DNA from: Sphingomonas sp. CROZ-RG-20F-R02-07
Lineage (GTDB): Bacteria; Pseudomonadota; Alphaproteobacteria; Sphingomonadales; Sphingomonadaceae
NCBI RefSeq assembly: GCF_022662335.1
Contig: NZ_JAKNQJ010000005.1
Location: 182,904 to 246,903 of the forward strand
Direction of reading: 5' to 3'
Length of the DNA stretch: 64,000 bases
The translations under genes were made by a program, and so were the position numbers. Shown one piece after another: positions 46,684 to 59,108 of the stretch (position 1 is its first letter; the number at the start of each line of letters is the position of its first letter). The notes below the pieces were generated by a model, which saw nothing but the letters and a program-made list of their open reading frames with translations, was not told where the DNA came from and made no database searches.

Positions 46684-46761
46684 GGCGGAGGCCGGGGCCC
46701 AGTTGGGTGAAGTTCGGTGATGACGCACAGCCGTTCGCCCAACTGGACCCCGGCCTCCGCC
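46684..46761. repeat. Large imperfect inverted repeat (24-bp arms) between sppA and the MATE gene
   Basis: The left arm at 46684-46707 starts GGCGGAGGCCGGGG and ends CAGTTGGG; the right arm at 46738-46761 is its reverse complement with one mismatch (a G-T wobble in RNA). The loop is 30 bases. This resembles the 'GGCGGAGGCCGGGGTCCAG' palindromic repeats scattered in sphingomonad genomes. Only this copy is in the window. It may also act as a barrier between the divergently placed genes. Confidence 0.7.
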
Positions 46762-46840
46762 AGGGAGCGGGAGGGGAAAGGCTACCAAGTCCCCGATCGC
46801 ACCCCTGTCCTCCGCCCCCGCCACCCGCTAGGGCGCTCGC

Positions 46841-48250
46841 ATGCACGCGCCAGCCTCTCCGTCGCCGGCCGTTCCGCCTCCCGCCGCCGCCCGCGCCGAA
46901 TGGCGGCCGCTGCTCGCCCTGGCGGGGCCGCTGGTCGGGGCGAACCTGTTGCAGATGGCGGTCTATTCGGTCGACGTGGTGTTCGTCGCACGGCTTGGCA
47001 CCGCCGAACTCGCTGCGGCCACGCTCGGCGTGTTCGTGTTCAGCCTGATCCTCTGGACGCTGATCGGCCTGGCCACCGCCTGCGCGCCGCTGATCGCCGC
47101 CGAACTGGGCGCGCGCCGCCATGCGGTGCGCGAGGTGCGGCGCTCGTTCCGGATGGCGATGTGGCTGGCGGTCGTCACCGCCGTGCCGGCGATGGCGCTG
47201 CTGGCGAACGGCGCCGCGCTGCTGCGGCTGGCGGGGCAGGATCCGCAGGTGGCGGCGCGGGCGGGGGCGTTCATGGCCGTCCTGCTCGTCGCGCTGCTGC
47301 CCGCCATCGCCGCCGCGGTGATGCGCACCGTCGCGGCGGCGCTCGGTCGGCCGGGCTGGGCGCTGGGCGTCACCGCGCTGGCGCTGGGCGTGGGGCTGCT
47401 CGGCAACTGGCTGCTGGTGTTCGGCCATGCCGGCTTTCCCGCGCTCGGCTTGGAAGGCTCCGCCATCGCGAGCGTGGTGACGAGCGTGGTGACGATGATC
47501 GCCTATGCCGCGATCCTGCGCTTCGACCGGCGGCTGCGCCGCTACCGCCTGTTCGGCCGCTGGTGGCGCCCCGAATGGCCGCGGCTGCGGCAGATCGTCG
47601 CGCTGGGCCTGCCGATCGCGCTGACGCTGACGCTGGAGGCCGGGCTGTTCGGCGGGGCGGCGATCCTGATGGGGCTGATCGGCGTAACCGAGGTGGCCGC
47701 GCACGCGATCGCGCTCAACATCGCCGCGATCGCGTTCCAGGTGCCGCTGGGCATGGCGCAGGCCGCCACGATCCGCGTGGGGTTGGCCTATGGCGCGCGC
47801 GACCGGCGCTGGATCGCGCGCGCGGGGAGCACCGCGATCCTGATCGGCACCGGCTTCATGACGCTGACGGCGGTGTCGATTTGGACGATGCCGCGGCTGT
47901 TCATCGGCATCTATCTGGACGTCGATGCCCCCGCGAATGCGCGCGTCGTCGCGCTGGCGGTGCGCTATCTCGCGGTGGCGGCGATGTTTCAGCTGTTCGA
48001 CGGCGCGCAGGCGGTCACCGCGGGGGCGCTGCGGGGCCTGCAGGATACGCGCTGGCCCATGCTGATCGCCGCATTCGGCTATTGGGTGATCGGCTTCGGC
48101 ACCGCGGTGCTGCTTGGCTTTCGTGCCGGGTGGCAGGGGGTCGGCATCTGGGCCGGGCTGGCCGCCGGGCTGGCCGCGGTATCGATGATGCTGGTGTGGC
48201 GCTGGGCGGCGCGCGAACGGCTCGGCCTGCTCGCGGCTCCGGTGGACTGA
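46841..48250 (+). CDS. MATE-family multidrug/cation efflux transporter
   Basis: A 469-residue inner-membrane protein with twelve hydrophobic segments arranged in two MATE halves. Family marks are LAGPLVGANLLQMAVYSVDVVFVARLG at the start of the first half, AAALGRPGWALGVTAL, and in the second half GLPIALTLTLEAGLFGGAAILMGL and LGMAQAATIRVGLAYG. It should export cationic compounds using a sodium or proton gradient. Start ATG at 46841 is followed by a proline/alanine-rich cytosolic tail. Monocistronic. Confidence 0.92.
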   Translation: MHAPASPSPAVPPPAAARAEWRPLLALAGPLVGANLLQMAVYSVDVVFVARLGTAELAAATLGVFVFSLILWTLIGLATACAPLIAAELGARRHAVREVRRSFRMAMWLAVVTAVPAMALLANGAALLRLAGQDPQVAARAGAFMAVLLVALLPAIAAAVMRTVAAALGRPGWALGVTALALGVGLLGNWLLVFGHAGFPALGLEGSAIASVVTSVVTMIAYAAILRFDRRLRRYRLFGRWWRPEWPRLRQIVALGLPIALTLTLEAGLFGGAAILMGLIGVTEVAAHAIALNIAAIAFQVPLGMAQAATIRVGLAYGARDRRWIARAGSTAILIGTGFMTLTAVSIWTMPRLFIGIYLDVDAPANARVVALAVRYLAVAAMFQLFDGAQAVTAGALRGLQDTRWPMLIAAFGYWVIGFGTAVLLGFRAGWQGVGIWAGLAAGLAAVSMMLVWRWAARERLGLLAAPVD

Positions 48251-48277
48251 CGGGCGCGATTTTTGTTCCATCGGGCG

Positions 48278-48340
48278 TTGACGGTGCCACGGGGCGCCCA
48301 CATATGGCGGGCGTTGGCACTCGCACCCCGTGAGTGCCAG
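48278..48340 (+). promoter_or_regulatory. groESL promoter with CIRCE (HrcA) operator
   Basis: TTGACG (48278-48283), a 17-base spacer and CATATG (48301-48306) form a good housekeeping promoter. Right behind it, TTGGCACTC (48314-48322), nine bases, and GAGTGCCAG (48332-48340) make a CIRCE element close to the consensus TTAGCACTC-N9-GAGTGCTAA, the binding site of the heat-labile repressor HrcA. The hrcA gene is not in this window. Transcription should be repressed at normal temperature and released by heat shock. Confidence 0.92.
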
Positions 48341-48375
48341 AAATCTGTAACATCACCTGAAGAGGGACCACAGCA

Positions 48376-48663
48376 ATGAACTTTCGTCCGTTGCACGACC
48401 GTGTCCTCGTCCGCCGTGTCGAGGCGGAAGAGAAGACGGCCGGCGGGATCATCATCCCCGACACCGCCAAGGAAAAGCCGCAGGAAGGCGAAGTCGTCGC
48501 CGCCGGCACCGGCGCCCGCAGCGAGTCGGGCGACGTCCACCCGCTCGAGGTGAAGGCCGGCGACCGCGTGCTGTTCGGCAAATGGTCCGGCACCGAGGTG
48601 AAGGTCGATGGCGAGGACCTCCTCATCATGAAGGAATCCGACATCCTGGGGATCGTCGGCTGA
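48376..48663 (+). CDS. groES: Co-chaperonin GroES
   Basis: A 95-residue Hsp10 subunit of the heptameric lid that closes the GroEL chamber. N-terminal [33 protein letters not shown] contains the mobile loop that docks on Gro[29 protein letters not shown] is the conserved C-terminal part. AGAGGGACC precedes the ATG. First gene of the CIRCE-controlled operon with groEL. Confidence 0.98.
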   Translation: MNFRPLHDRVLVRRVEAEEKTAGGIIIPDTAKEKPQEGEVVAAGTGARSESGDVHPLEVKAGDRVLFGKWSGTEVKVDGEDLLIMKESDILGIVG

Positions 48664-48683
48664 ATTCTGGCCCGTTGAATGGC

Positions 48684-48716
48684 GGAAGTGGAAACGGCGC
48701 GAGCGCCTCCACTTCC
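48684..48716 (+). other. groES-groEL intercistronic hairpin
   Basis: GGAAGTGGA (48684-48692) pairs with TCCACTTCC (48708-48716), and inside GGCGC (48696-48700) pairs with GCGCC (48703-48707); only a three-base bulge (AAC) interrupts a 14-pair stem. It sits between the groES stop and the groEL ribosome site. In Agrobacterium the groESL message is known to be cut at an intercistronic stem, so a similar processing role is likely here. Confidence 0.65.
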
Positions 48717-48747
48717 TCCACTTCGTAATTTTCGAACTCACATCTGA

Positions 48748-50406
<1,659 letters not shown>

Positions 50407-50417
50407 TCCGAAGGGCG

Positions 50418-50438
50418 GCCGTGGCCTGCTGGCCACGG
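50418..50438 (+). other. Hairpin just after groEL
   Basis: CCGTGGCC (50419-50426) and GGCCACGG (50431-50438) form an eight-base-pair stem with a TGCT loop, 13 bases after the groEL stop. There is no T-tract; it may stabilise the 3' end ahead of the terminator at 50481. Confidence 0.5.
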
Positions 50439-50480
50439 ACTCGCCCGAGGACGGACCTACGCCGACATATCACCAAGACG

Positions 50481-50516
50481 AAGGGCCGGGGGGCAACTCC
50501 CGGCCCTTTGTTTGTT
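50481..50516 (+). terminator. Rho-independent terminator of groESL
   Basis: AAGGGCCGGG (50481-50490) pairs perfectly with CCCGGCCCTT (50499-50508) around an eight-base loop and is followed by the T-rich TTTGTTTGTTGG. This is the clearest intrinsic terminator in the window. Confidence 0.88.
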
Positions 50517-50541
50517 GGAACGATCGGCGTATATCGCGGGC

Positions 50542-51096
50542 ATGGCGACCGACCCGCATTACCGGCTGCTGACGGCCGAGGAATTTCTCCGGATCGATTT
50601 CGGCCCCGATATGAAGGCCGAACTCGACAATGGCGTCATCCAGATGATGGCCGGCGGCACGCGCAGCCATGCCCGGGTGCAGGGCAATCTCTTCGTCGCG
50701 CTCGGCAATGCGCTGCGCGGCTCGGGCTGTCGCCCTTATGGATCGGACATGGCGGTGCGCACGCATGACCGCTCGGTGCGCTACCCCGATCTGACGATCG
50801 ACCGCGGCGCGCCCGGCGATCGCCCCGACGATCTTACCTTGTCCGATCCCCGCGTGGTGATCGAGATCCTGTCGCCGTCCACCCGCCGATCGGACATGTC
50901 GGTGAAGAAGGACGAATATCGGGCGATCGGGTCGGTCGACACCATCGCCTTTATCGATCCGGAAGCCGAAACCCTGTCGGTGCACCAGCGTATCGAGAAT
51001 GGCTGGACGGAAACGCTGTTCTCGGATTCGCTCGATCTCGCGCTTCCGTCACTGGGCCTGAACATCCCTCGCGGCGAAATCTTCGCCGACGATTGA
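50542..51096 (+). CDS. Uma2-family (DUF820) PD-(D/E)XK-like protein
   Basis: A 184-residue protein of the Uma2/DUF820 family, a restriction-endonuclease-like fold abundant in cyanobacteria and found in other bacteria. Visible core: KAELDNGVIQMMAGG, the putative catalytic VRYPDLTIDRG (Asp) and VVIEILSPSTRRSDMSVKKDEYRAIG (Glu and Lys). Nuclease activity and purpose have not been firmly shown for this family. ATG at 50542 is chosen because an earlier ATG at 50512 lies in the groESL terminator. Monocistronic, convergent with the next gene. Confidence 0.85.
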   Translation: MATDPHYRLLTAEEFLRIDFGPDMKAELDNGVIQMMAGGTRSHARVQGNLFVALGNALRGSGCRPYGSDMAVRTHDRSVRYPDLTIDRGAPGDRPDDLTLSDPRVVIEILSPSTRRSDMSVKKDEYRAIGSVDTIAFIDPEAETLSVHQRIENGWTETLFSDSLDLALPSLGLNIPRGEIFADD

Positions 51097-51107
51097 TCGA
51101 CGCCGCG

Positions 51108-52154
51108 TCACTTCATCGCGGCGATGATCTTCTTGACCTCCTGGCTGCGGCCGCGTGGCAGAATCAGAATGTCGTTGCCGCTCGCGACCACGATCAGGTC
51201 GGACACGCCGACCATCGCGATCCGCCCGCCGTCGCTGCGCACCAGGCAATTGCGCGTATCGATCGCGAGCACGTCGCCGCGGTGCGCGTTGCCGTCGCCA
51301 TCGGTATCGCTGATCGCGTGCAGCGCATCCCAGCTACCGACATCGCTCCATCCCATGGCGACCGGCACCACCGCCACGCGCTCGGCCTTCTCCATCACCG
51401 CATAATCGATCGAGTCGTCGGGTGAGCGGGCGAAGGCTTCGGCGTCGGGGAAAACGCGCATGCCCTCGCGCCTCGCCCCGGCCATCGCTTCCCGCGTCGC
51501 CGCCAGCATCTCGGGCGCGAAGGTGGCGAGCGCGTCGAGATAGGCGTCGGCCCGGAACAGGAAGATGCCGCCGTTCCAGGCATGGTCGCCGCTTGCCAGC
51601 ATCGCCTCGGCCTTGTCGAGCGGCGGCTTTTCGACGAAGCGTGCCACCCGGTGGACGCCGTCGGCCACCGCCTCGCCGATCTTGATCCAGCCATAGCCCG
51701 TCTCGGGCGCATCGGGCGCGATGCCGAAGGTGACGAGCCAGCCATCGGCCACCAGCGGCCGCGCCGCCGCGATCGCGGCATGGAAGGCGTCGATGTCGGC
51801 GATGACGTGATCGGAGGGCATGATGAGCAGCGGCGCATCGCCGCCCCCTGCGGCGATCGCGGCCAGCGCGATCGCCGGCGCGGTGTTGCGGCCGGCGGGT
51901 TCGAGGATCACCGCCTGCGGCTCGGCGTCGGCCTGATCGAGCTGTTCTTCGACCATGTCGGCGTGCCGCGCATTGGCCACCACGATCGGCGCGGCGAACC
52001 CATCGCCGGTCGCGCGGCCGGCGGTAAGCTGGAGCATCGTCGCCTCGGCCGTCAGCGCGAGCATCTGCTTGGGCATTTCCGGCCGCGACATCGGCCAGAG
52101 ACGGGTGCCCGACCCGCCGGACAGAATCACGGGAATGATCGGCGTGGCAGTCAT
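51108..52154 (-). CDS. Mannose-1-phosphate guanylyltransferase
   Basis: A 348-residue nucleotidyltransferase making GDP-mannose from mannose-1-phosphate and GTP. The signature LSGGSGTRLWPMSRPEMPKQM (residues about 10-30) holds the nucleotide-binding loop, FVEKPPLDKAEAML is the sugar-binding block with the family FVEKP motif, and MGWSDVGSWDAL follows. The C-terminal isomerase (cupin) domain of bifunctional ManC/AlgA is absent, so it is a single-function form. AGGAGGATAC precedes the ATG at 52154. It diverges from the sugar-transferase operon and probably feeds exopolysaccharide synthesis. Confidence 0.92.
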   Translation of the reverse strand: MTATPIIPVILSGGSGTRLWPMSRPEMPKQMLALTAEATMLQLTAGRATGDGFAAPIVVANARHADMVEEQLDQADAEPQAVILEPAGRNTAPAIALAAIAAGGGDAPLLIMPSDHVIADIDAFHAAIAAARPLVADGWLVTFGIAPDAPETGYGWIKIGEAVADGVHRVARFVEKPPLDKAEAMLASGDHAWNGGIFLFRADAYLDALATFAPEMLAATREAMAGARREGMRVFPDAEAFARSPDDSIDYAVMEKAERVAVVPVAMGWSDVGSWDALHAISDTDGDGNAHRGDVLAIDTRNCLVRSDGGRIAMVGVSDLIVVASGNDILILPRGRSQEVKKIIAAMK

Positions 52155-52319
52155 GTATCCTCCTGTTGTGCCCGCCCTATAGAGCCGGCCCACCAGGAGC
52201 AAACGTGCGACCGCACGAAGCTATCCGGCGGCATCCTCAACCTTTTATTCGCCATTTACGGTTAAGCGCGAGTACGTGTCGGATTTGCTTACACCTCCAG
52301 TCAGCAGGATGGCGCGACC

Positions 52320-53708
52320 ATGATCCGGGTGTTCAAGCATTATGTGCCGCAAGCGGTGCTGCTGTTGGGCTTGGTCGATGCGGTGCTGCTGATGGCGGCG
52401 GCCGAAGCCGGCTGGGTGGTACGCGCGCACCAGATCGGCATGAGCGCGGGCCCGATCGTCGAACGCATCCCGCAGATCGTGGTGTTTGCCGCCGCGCTTC
52501 AGATCGCGCTGGTCGCGGTGGGCGCCTATACCGCGGCATCGTTCCTGTCGCTCCGCTTCGCGGCGGCGCGGCTGGCGGTGGCGGTGTCGCTCGGCGTCAT
52601 CTTCCTCTCGCTGATCTTCTTCCTGGTGCCGACGCTGACCTTCTGGCGATCGAACCTGCTCTATGCGATGGTGATCGCGACCGTCTCGCTGGTGGTGGTG
52701 CGCGCTCTGCTGGGGCGGGCGCTGGGTGGCGAGACGTTCAAGCGGCGCATCGTGGTGCTCGGCGCCGGTGCGCGCGCGGCACAGATCCGCGACCTCGCCG
52801 CTAAGCCCGGCGCCAATTTCATCGTCGCCGGGTTCGTCGCGATGAGCGAGGGCGCACCCGCCGTCAGCGACGCGGTCCCGCGCGCAGCGATTCCCAATCT
52901 GTCGGCGCATGTCGTCGATGCGCGCGCCACCGAGATCGTGCTCGCGCTGGAGGAACGCCGCAACGCGCTGCCGCTGAAGGACCTGCTCCGCGTGAAGACG
53001 ACCGGCGTCGCCGTGTCCGATATCTCGAGCTTCCTCGAAAGCGAGACGGGGCGGATCGACCTGAACAGCGTCAACCCGTCCTGGCTGATCTTCTCGGACG
53101 GTTTCGCGAGCGGGCGGATGCTGTCGAGCATCGCCAAGCGCGCATTCGACATCGTCGCGAGCCTCGTGTTGCTGATCCTCACCTTGCCGATCGTCCTGCT
53201 GACGGCGGTGGCGATCCGGATCGAGTCGCGCGGCCCCGTCTTCTACCGGCAGCGCCGCGTCGGGCTGTACAGCCAAGGCTTCGACATCGTGAAGCTCCGG
53301 TCGATGCGTCAGGACGCGGAAGTGGCGGGGCAGGCGGTGTGGGCGGCCGAGCAGGATCCGCGCGTCACCCGGATCGGCCGCATCATCCGCAAGGTGCGGA
53401 TCGACGAGCTGCCGCAGACCTGGGCCGTGCTGAAAGGCGAGATGAGCTTCGTCGGCCCCCGTCCCGAGCGGCCGCAATTCGTCGAGCAGCTCGAGCAGCA
53501 GCTACCCTATTATGCGGAGCGGCATATGGTGAAGCCGGGCATCACCGGTTGGGCGCAGATCAACTATCCCTATGGCGCATCGGTCGAGGATGCGCGGCAC
53601 AAGCTCGAATACGACCTGTATTATGCGAAGAATTACTCGCCCTTTCTCGATCTGCTGATCCTCCTCCAGACGCTGCGCGTGGTGCTCTGGCCGAGCGGCG
53701 CGCGATGA
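52320..53708 (+). CDS. Polyprenyl-phosphate sugar-1-phosphate transferase, PEP-CTERM-associated EpsB type
   Basis: A 462-residue initiating sugar transferase. The N-terminal part has four to five membrane helices, the middle a Rossmann-like CoA-binding-type domain (RRIVVLGAGARAAQIRDL), then KRAFDIVASLVLLILTLPIVLL enters the WbaP/WecA-like catalytic domain with VFYRQRRVGLYSQGFDIVKLRSM, RKVRIDELPQTWAVLKGEMSFVGPRP and KPGITGWAQINY. It transfers a sugar-1-phosphate to undecaprenyl phosphate to start exopolysaccharide. The absence of a longer N-terminal region and the following prsK/prsR genes mark the PEP-CTERM-system subgroup. Its stop overlaps the prsK ATG. Confidence 0.92.
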   Translation: MIRVFKHYVPQAVLLLGLVDAVLLMAAAEAGWVVRAHQIGMSAGPIVERIPQIVVFAAALQIALVAVGAYTAASFLSLRFAAARLAVAVSLGVIFLSLIFFLVPTLTFWRSNLLYAMVIATVSLVVVRALLGRALGGETFKRRIVVLGAGARAAQIRDLAAKPGANFIVAGFVAMSEGAPAVSDAVPRAAIPNLSAHVVDARATEIVLALEERRNALPLKDLLRVKTTGVAVSDISSFLESETGRIDLNSVNPSWLIFSDGFASGRMLSSIAKRAFDIVASLVLLILTLPIVLLTAVAIRIESRGPVFYRQRRVGLYSQGFDIVKLRSMRQDAEVAGQAVWAAEQDPRVTRIGRIIRKVRIDELPQTWAVLKGEMSFVGPRPERPQFVEQLEQQLPYYAERHMVKPGITGWAQINYPYGASVEDARHKLEYDLYYAKNYSPFLDLLILLQTLRVVLWPSGAR

Positions 53709-55725
53709 TCGCGCAGTTGATCCTGTGGAGCCATGCGCTCGCCGCGCTCGTTTTCGGCACGCTGGCCATTGCGCAGCTCGCGCAATCGCAGGGGCGATGG
53801 GTGAGGCGCGCGTTCGTCACCGCGCTGTTCGCCACCGCCTTCTGGGCGCTGGCGGTGGCGGGGATCGGCGCCTGGGATTTCAGCACGCAATTGGTGGAGG
53901 CGATCCGCGATCTCACCTGGCTGGGGGCGCTCTATCTGCTCGTCCGGCGCGACCGGCTCGGCACGCGTCCGCTCGCCAGCCTGTATGTGGCGATCGTAAC
54001 GCTGACGACGATCGGCGCGGCACTGGCCGCGATCGCCGCCGCGCCGATCGGGCCCACCGCGCTCGCCGCGGTCGTCGACGCCAGGCTGTTGCTGCGGATG
54101 ATGGCGGCCGTGGGCGCGCTGGTGCTCGTCCACCAGCTCAACGACGCAGCGCGTGCCGCGGCGCGCAGCGGCGTGCAGGTGGCGACGATGGCGCTCGGCA
54201 TCATGTGGAGCGTCGACGTGCTGCTGCTGGTGGCGCTCTACGCACGCGTCGATCCCGGCCTGCTCGTCATCCTGCGCGGCGCGGCGATGATCGGCGTCGG
54301 GCTGATGCTGGCGGTCGCCACCGAGCATCCGGGCGACGGCCGTTTCGCCGTGTCGCGAACGGCGGCGGTGCGGACGCTCTCCGGCGTGGCGGCGATCGCC
54401 TATGTCGGCATCACGATCGTGCTCACCACGCTGGCGGAGCGGGTGGCGGGCGCGCAGGCGCGGATCGTGCAGACCGCCATCGTGCTGGGGGCGGCGGTGG
54501 CGCTCCTCACCCTGTTGTCCACCCCCTGGCTGCGGGCGTGGCTGCGCGTGAAGCTCGCCAAGCATTTGTTTCGCCATCGCTACGACTATCGCGTCGAGTG
54601 GCAGCGCTTCACGGCGACGCTGGGCCGGCCGGGCGTCGGCGCCGGACTGGACGAGCGCGTCGTCAAGGCGATTGCCGATCTGGTCGATGCCCCCGCCGGC
54701 CTGCTGCTGGTGCCGGACGGCGGCGCCCTGGGAGCGGGAGCGGCCTGGAATTGGGACGCGAGCGGCGGCGTCGATGACGCCTATGCGCGGCATCTGGCCA
54801 CGGGGCGGATCATCGAGATCGACGCGGTGCGCGCGGGCAAGGGGGCGGCGGACGCCGAGGGCCTGCCGCGCTGGATGATCGTGCGCGTGGATGCCTGGGC
54901 GATCGTGCCGCTGCTGCATCTCGGATCGCTGGTGGGCGCGATCCTGCTCGCCCGGCCGCCGGTTGACCGCACGCTTGACTGGGAGGATTTCGATCTGCTC
55001 CGCGTCGCCGGGCCGCAGGCGGCGAGCTATCTCGCCGAGCAGCGCGCGCAGGCCGATCTGGCGGATGCGCAGCGCTTCGACGAGTTCAACCGCCGCTTCG
55101 CCTTCATCCTGCACGACGTGAAGAATCTGGTGAGCCAATTGACCCTCGTGGCGCGCAACGCCGAACGCCATGCCGACAACCCCGATTTCCGCGCCGATAT
55201 GGTGGCGACGCTGCAGGATTCGGCCGGCCGCATGAACGCGCTGCTCGCGCGGCTGTCGCAGCATCATGCGCCGCCGCAGGAATCGCGCGCGCCCGTCGAC
55301 GTGGCCGCCATCGCCGCGCGGATCGCGGCGCGCACGCGCACCCACCCGATCCTGTATCATGGCGAAGGTGCCCCGCTCGCGCTGGCGCAGCCCGGCCGGC
55401 TCGAACAGGTGCTCGGCCACCTGATCCAGAACGCCTGCGAGGCGAGCGCGCCGGGTAGCCCGGTGACCGTCACCGCCGCGCAGGACGGCCATGGCATCGC
55501 CATCGGCGTCGAGGATGGCGGCTGCGGCATGACGCCGGGCTTTGTCCGCGACGAGCTGTTCCGCCCCTTCGTCTCGTCCAAGCCGGGCGGCTTCGGAGTC
55601 GGCGCGTTCGAGGCCAAGCAGCTCGTCCACGCCATGGGCGGCACGATGACGGTGACCAGCCATCCGGGCGAGGGCAGTTGCTTCCGCATCGTCCTGCCCG
55701 CCGCGCCTGCGATGGAGGTCGCCGC

Positions 55726-55729
<4 letters not shown>
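53705..55729 (+). CDS. prsK: PEP-CTERM-system histidine kinase PrsK
   Basis: A 674-residue membrane sensor kinase. Residues 1-280 contain about eight hydrophobic helices, then a GAF-like domain (about residues 300-440), the phospho-acceptor His470 in FAFILHDVKNLVSQL (the HDxKN variant typical of PrsK) and an HATPase_c domain with LGHLIQNACEAS (N box), VEDGGCGM (G1) and GFGVGAFEAKQL. It likely phosphorylates PrsR in response to an envelope or polysaccharide signal. ATG at 53705 overlaps the stop of the sugar transferase (ATGA), and its own stop overlaps the prsR ATG. Confidence 0.93.
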
Positions 55730-57079
<1,350 letters not shown>

Positions 57080-57087
<8 letters not shown>

Positions 57088-59077
57088 CGCGACCTATCCG
57101 CTGTTGCAGCGCCGCCGCCGCGGCCCGACCGTCCCCCGCATCCGGATCGGCCGGCGCGTGCGGCTTTTCGCCGTGCTGGCCCTGTGCCTGGTCGCGGTGC
57201 TCGGCGCGATCGTGGCGGTGGAGCGCCAGCCCCCTCCCGGTGCGCTGCGCGCGCTCGCGGATGCCCGCGCGACGCTGGAGGCGGGCAATTACAGCGCGGC
57301 GCGCAACCATGCGCTGGATGCCGTGCGTGCCGAGCCGCGATCGGGGATCGCGCATGCGGTGCTCGCGCGCGCCTATCTTCAGCTCGGCGAGGGGCTGGCG
57401 GCGGAGGGAGAGCTGACGCGCGCGCGCGATGCCGGGCTGCCGGCCGATCGCACGCACCAGTTGCTCGCCGAGGCGCGGCTGCTTCAGGGAGACGTGCCGG
57501 GCGCGCTGGCCGAGGCGGCGAAGGCGCCGCCGCGCTACGCCGCCTATGCCATGCGCATCGCCGCGCGGGCGATGGCGGCCAAGGGCGACCGCGTCGGCGC
57601 GCAGGCGGCGATCGGCCGCGTGCTCGACGCCGATCCGCGCGATGCCGCCGCCTGGACCGATCTCGGCCGCATCCGTCTCGATGCCGGCGAGGTGGGCGGC
57701 GCGGCCGATGCCGCCGCGCGTGCCGCGGCGCTGGCGCCGCGCGAGCCCGCCGCGCTGACGCTTCAGGGCGAGATCGTGCGCAAACGCTATGGTCCGGTCG
57801 CGGCGCTGCCCTGGTTCGACGCAGCGGTCGCGCGCGACGCCTATTACCATCCCGCGCTGATCGAGCGCGCTGCGACGCTCGGCGATCTTGGCCGCAACGC
57901 CGCGATGCTGGCCGACAGCCGCGCCGCGCTCGCCGCGCGCCCCGGCAGCGCGCAGGCGCTGTATCTCCAGGCGGTGCTCGCGGCGCGTGCGGGCAACAGC
58001 GTGCTGGCGCGCAGCCTGCTGACCAAGGCGAATGGCGGGCTCGAAAATCTGCCGGGTGCCCTGCTGCTCGCCGGGTCGCTCGATGCAGCCGAGGGCAAGA
58101 CCGAACAGGCAATCGAGAAATGGCGCCGGCTCGTGGCGCTCCAGCCGATGAACGTGGTGGCGCGCCGATTGCTGGGCGCGGCACTGCTGCGATCGGGCGA
58201 TGCCGTGGGTGCGCTGGATACGCTGCGGCCGATCCTGGTGCGGGGCGATGCCGACGGCTATTCGCTCGGCGTGGCGGCGGCGGCGGCGGATGCGACGGGG
58301 GATGCGGTGGGCGCGGCCCAGCTTCGCGATCGCGCGCAGACCGGCGCCGTGGCGGCGGCGGCGAGCTTCGCGCCCGCCGATCCGCTGGGCGTGCTGGTGG
58401 CAGGCGCCGCCCAGGCGCCGAACGACCCGGCTTACGCGCTGGGATTGATCCGCGGGCGGATCGCGGCGGGCGATCTGGCGGGGGCGTCGCGACAGGCGCG
58501 CGCGCTCGTCGTCGCCGCACCGGGTGCGCCGGCCGCGCAGCTCGCCTGGGGCGACGTGCTCGCGGCCGGCGGCCATTATCCGGACGCCGCGACGGCCTAT
58601 GGCCGCGCCGCCGATCTCGCCTTCGACGAGCCGACGATGCTGCGGCTGGTCGATGCGCTCGGCCGCGCCGGGCGCCAGCGCGATGCGACGACGACGCTCG
58701 CGCTCTATCTCTCGCAGAATCCGCAAAGCCTCGTCGCGCGGCGGCTTCAGGGGCATCTCCAGGTCGCCGCGGGGCAGTGGGATGCGGCGATCGACACGCT
58801 GGAAGGCGTCCGCCGCACGATCGGCAACCGCGATGCTGCGGTGCTCGCCGATCTCGCGCGCGCCTATGCGGGCAGCGGCGACGGCGCGATCGCGCGCAGC
58901 TATGGCCGGGCGGCGCATGCGCTGCGCCCGATGAACGCGGATGCCGCCGACGCCTATGCGGTCGCGCTGGATGCCGCGGGCGACGACGACGGCGCGCGGC
59001 AATTGCTCGACGAAGCCGTGGCGCTGGCGCCCGGCGATGCGGTGATCGCCGCGCATCGCCGCCAGCTTGGGGGCTGA
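57080..59077 (+). CDS. TPR-repeat protein of the PEP-CTERM cluster (PrsT-like)
   Basis: A 665-residue protein with one membrane helix at residues about 28-46 (VRLFAVLALCLVAVLGAIVAV) after a basic N-terminus, then an almost continuous array of TPR-like helix pairs (about 15; e.g. ARATLEAGNYSAARNHALDA, GAALLRSGDAVGALDTLRPI, LAAGGHYPDAATAYGRAADL) facing the periplasm. In PEP-CTERM clusters the gene behind prsR is the TPR protein PrsT, thought to help polysaccharide export. Here it lacks a lipobox and is shorter than typical PrsT, so the name is by position and architecture. Overlaps prsR by eight bases. Confidence 0.82.
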
Positions 59078-59108
59078 CGCCGGCGTCGCATCGCCTTACG
59101 AACGTCGC

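Noticed and set aside
48278..48306. Sigma-32 promoter for groESL
   Set aside because: The elements fit a housekeeping promoter better (TTGACG-N17-CATATG), and a CIRCE operator is present, so HrcA control explains heat induction.
52155..52319. Sigma-54 promoter ahead of the EpsB-PrsK-PrsR operon
   Set aside because: Looked for GG-N10-GC with TTGC context; GTCGGATTTGC near 52277 has the wrong spacing. The gap is AT-richer and holds AACC...GGTT half-sites near 52238-52265, but nothing convincing.
52245..53477. Minus-strand frame opposite the EpsB sugar transferase
   Set aside because: Low-complexity His/Arg/Gln-rich translation without motifs; the plus strand encodes a clear enzyme.
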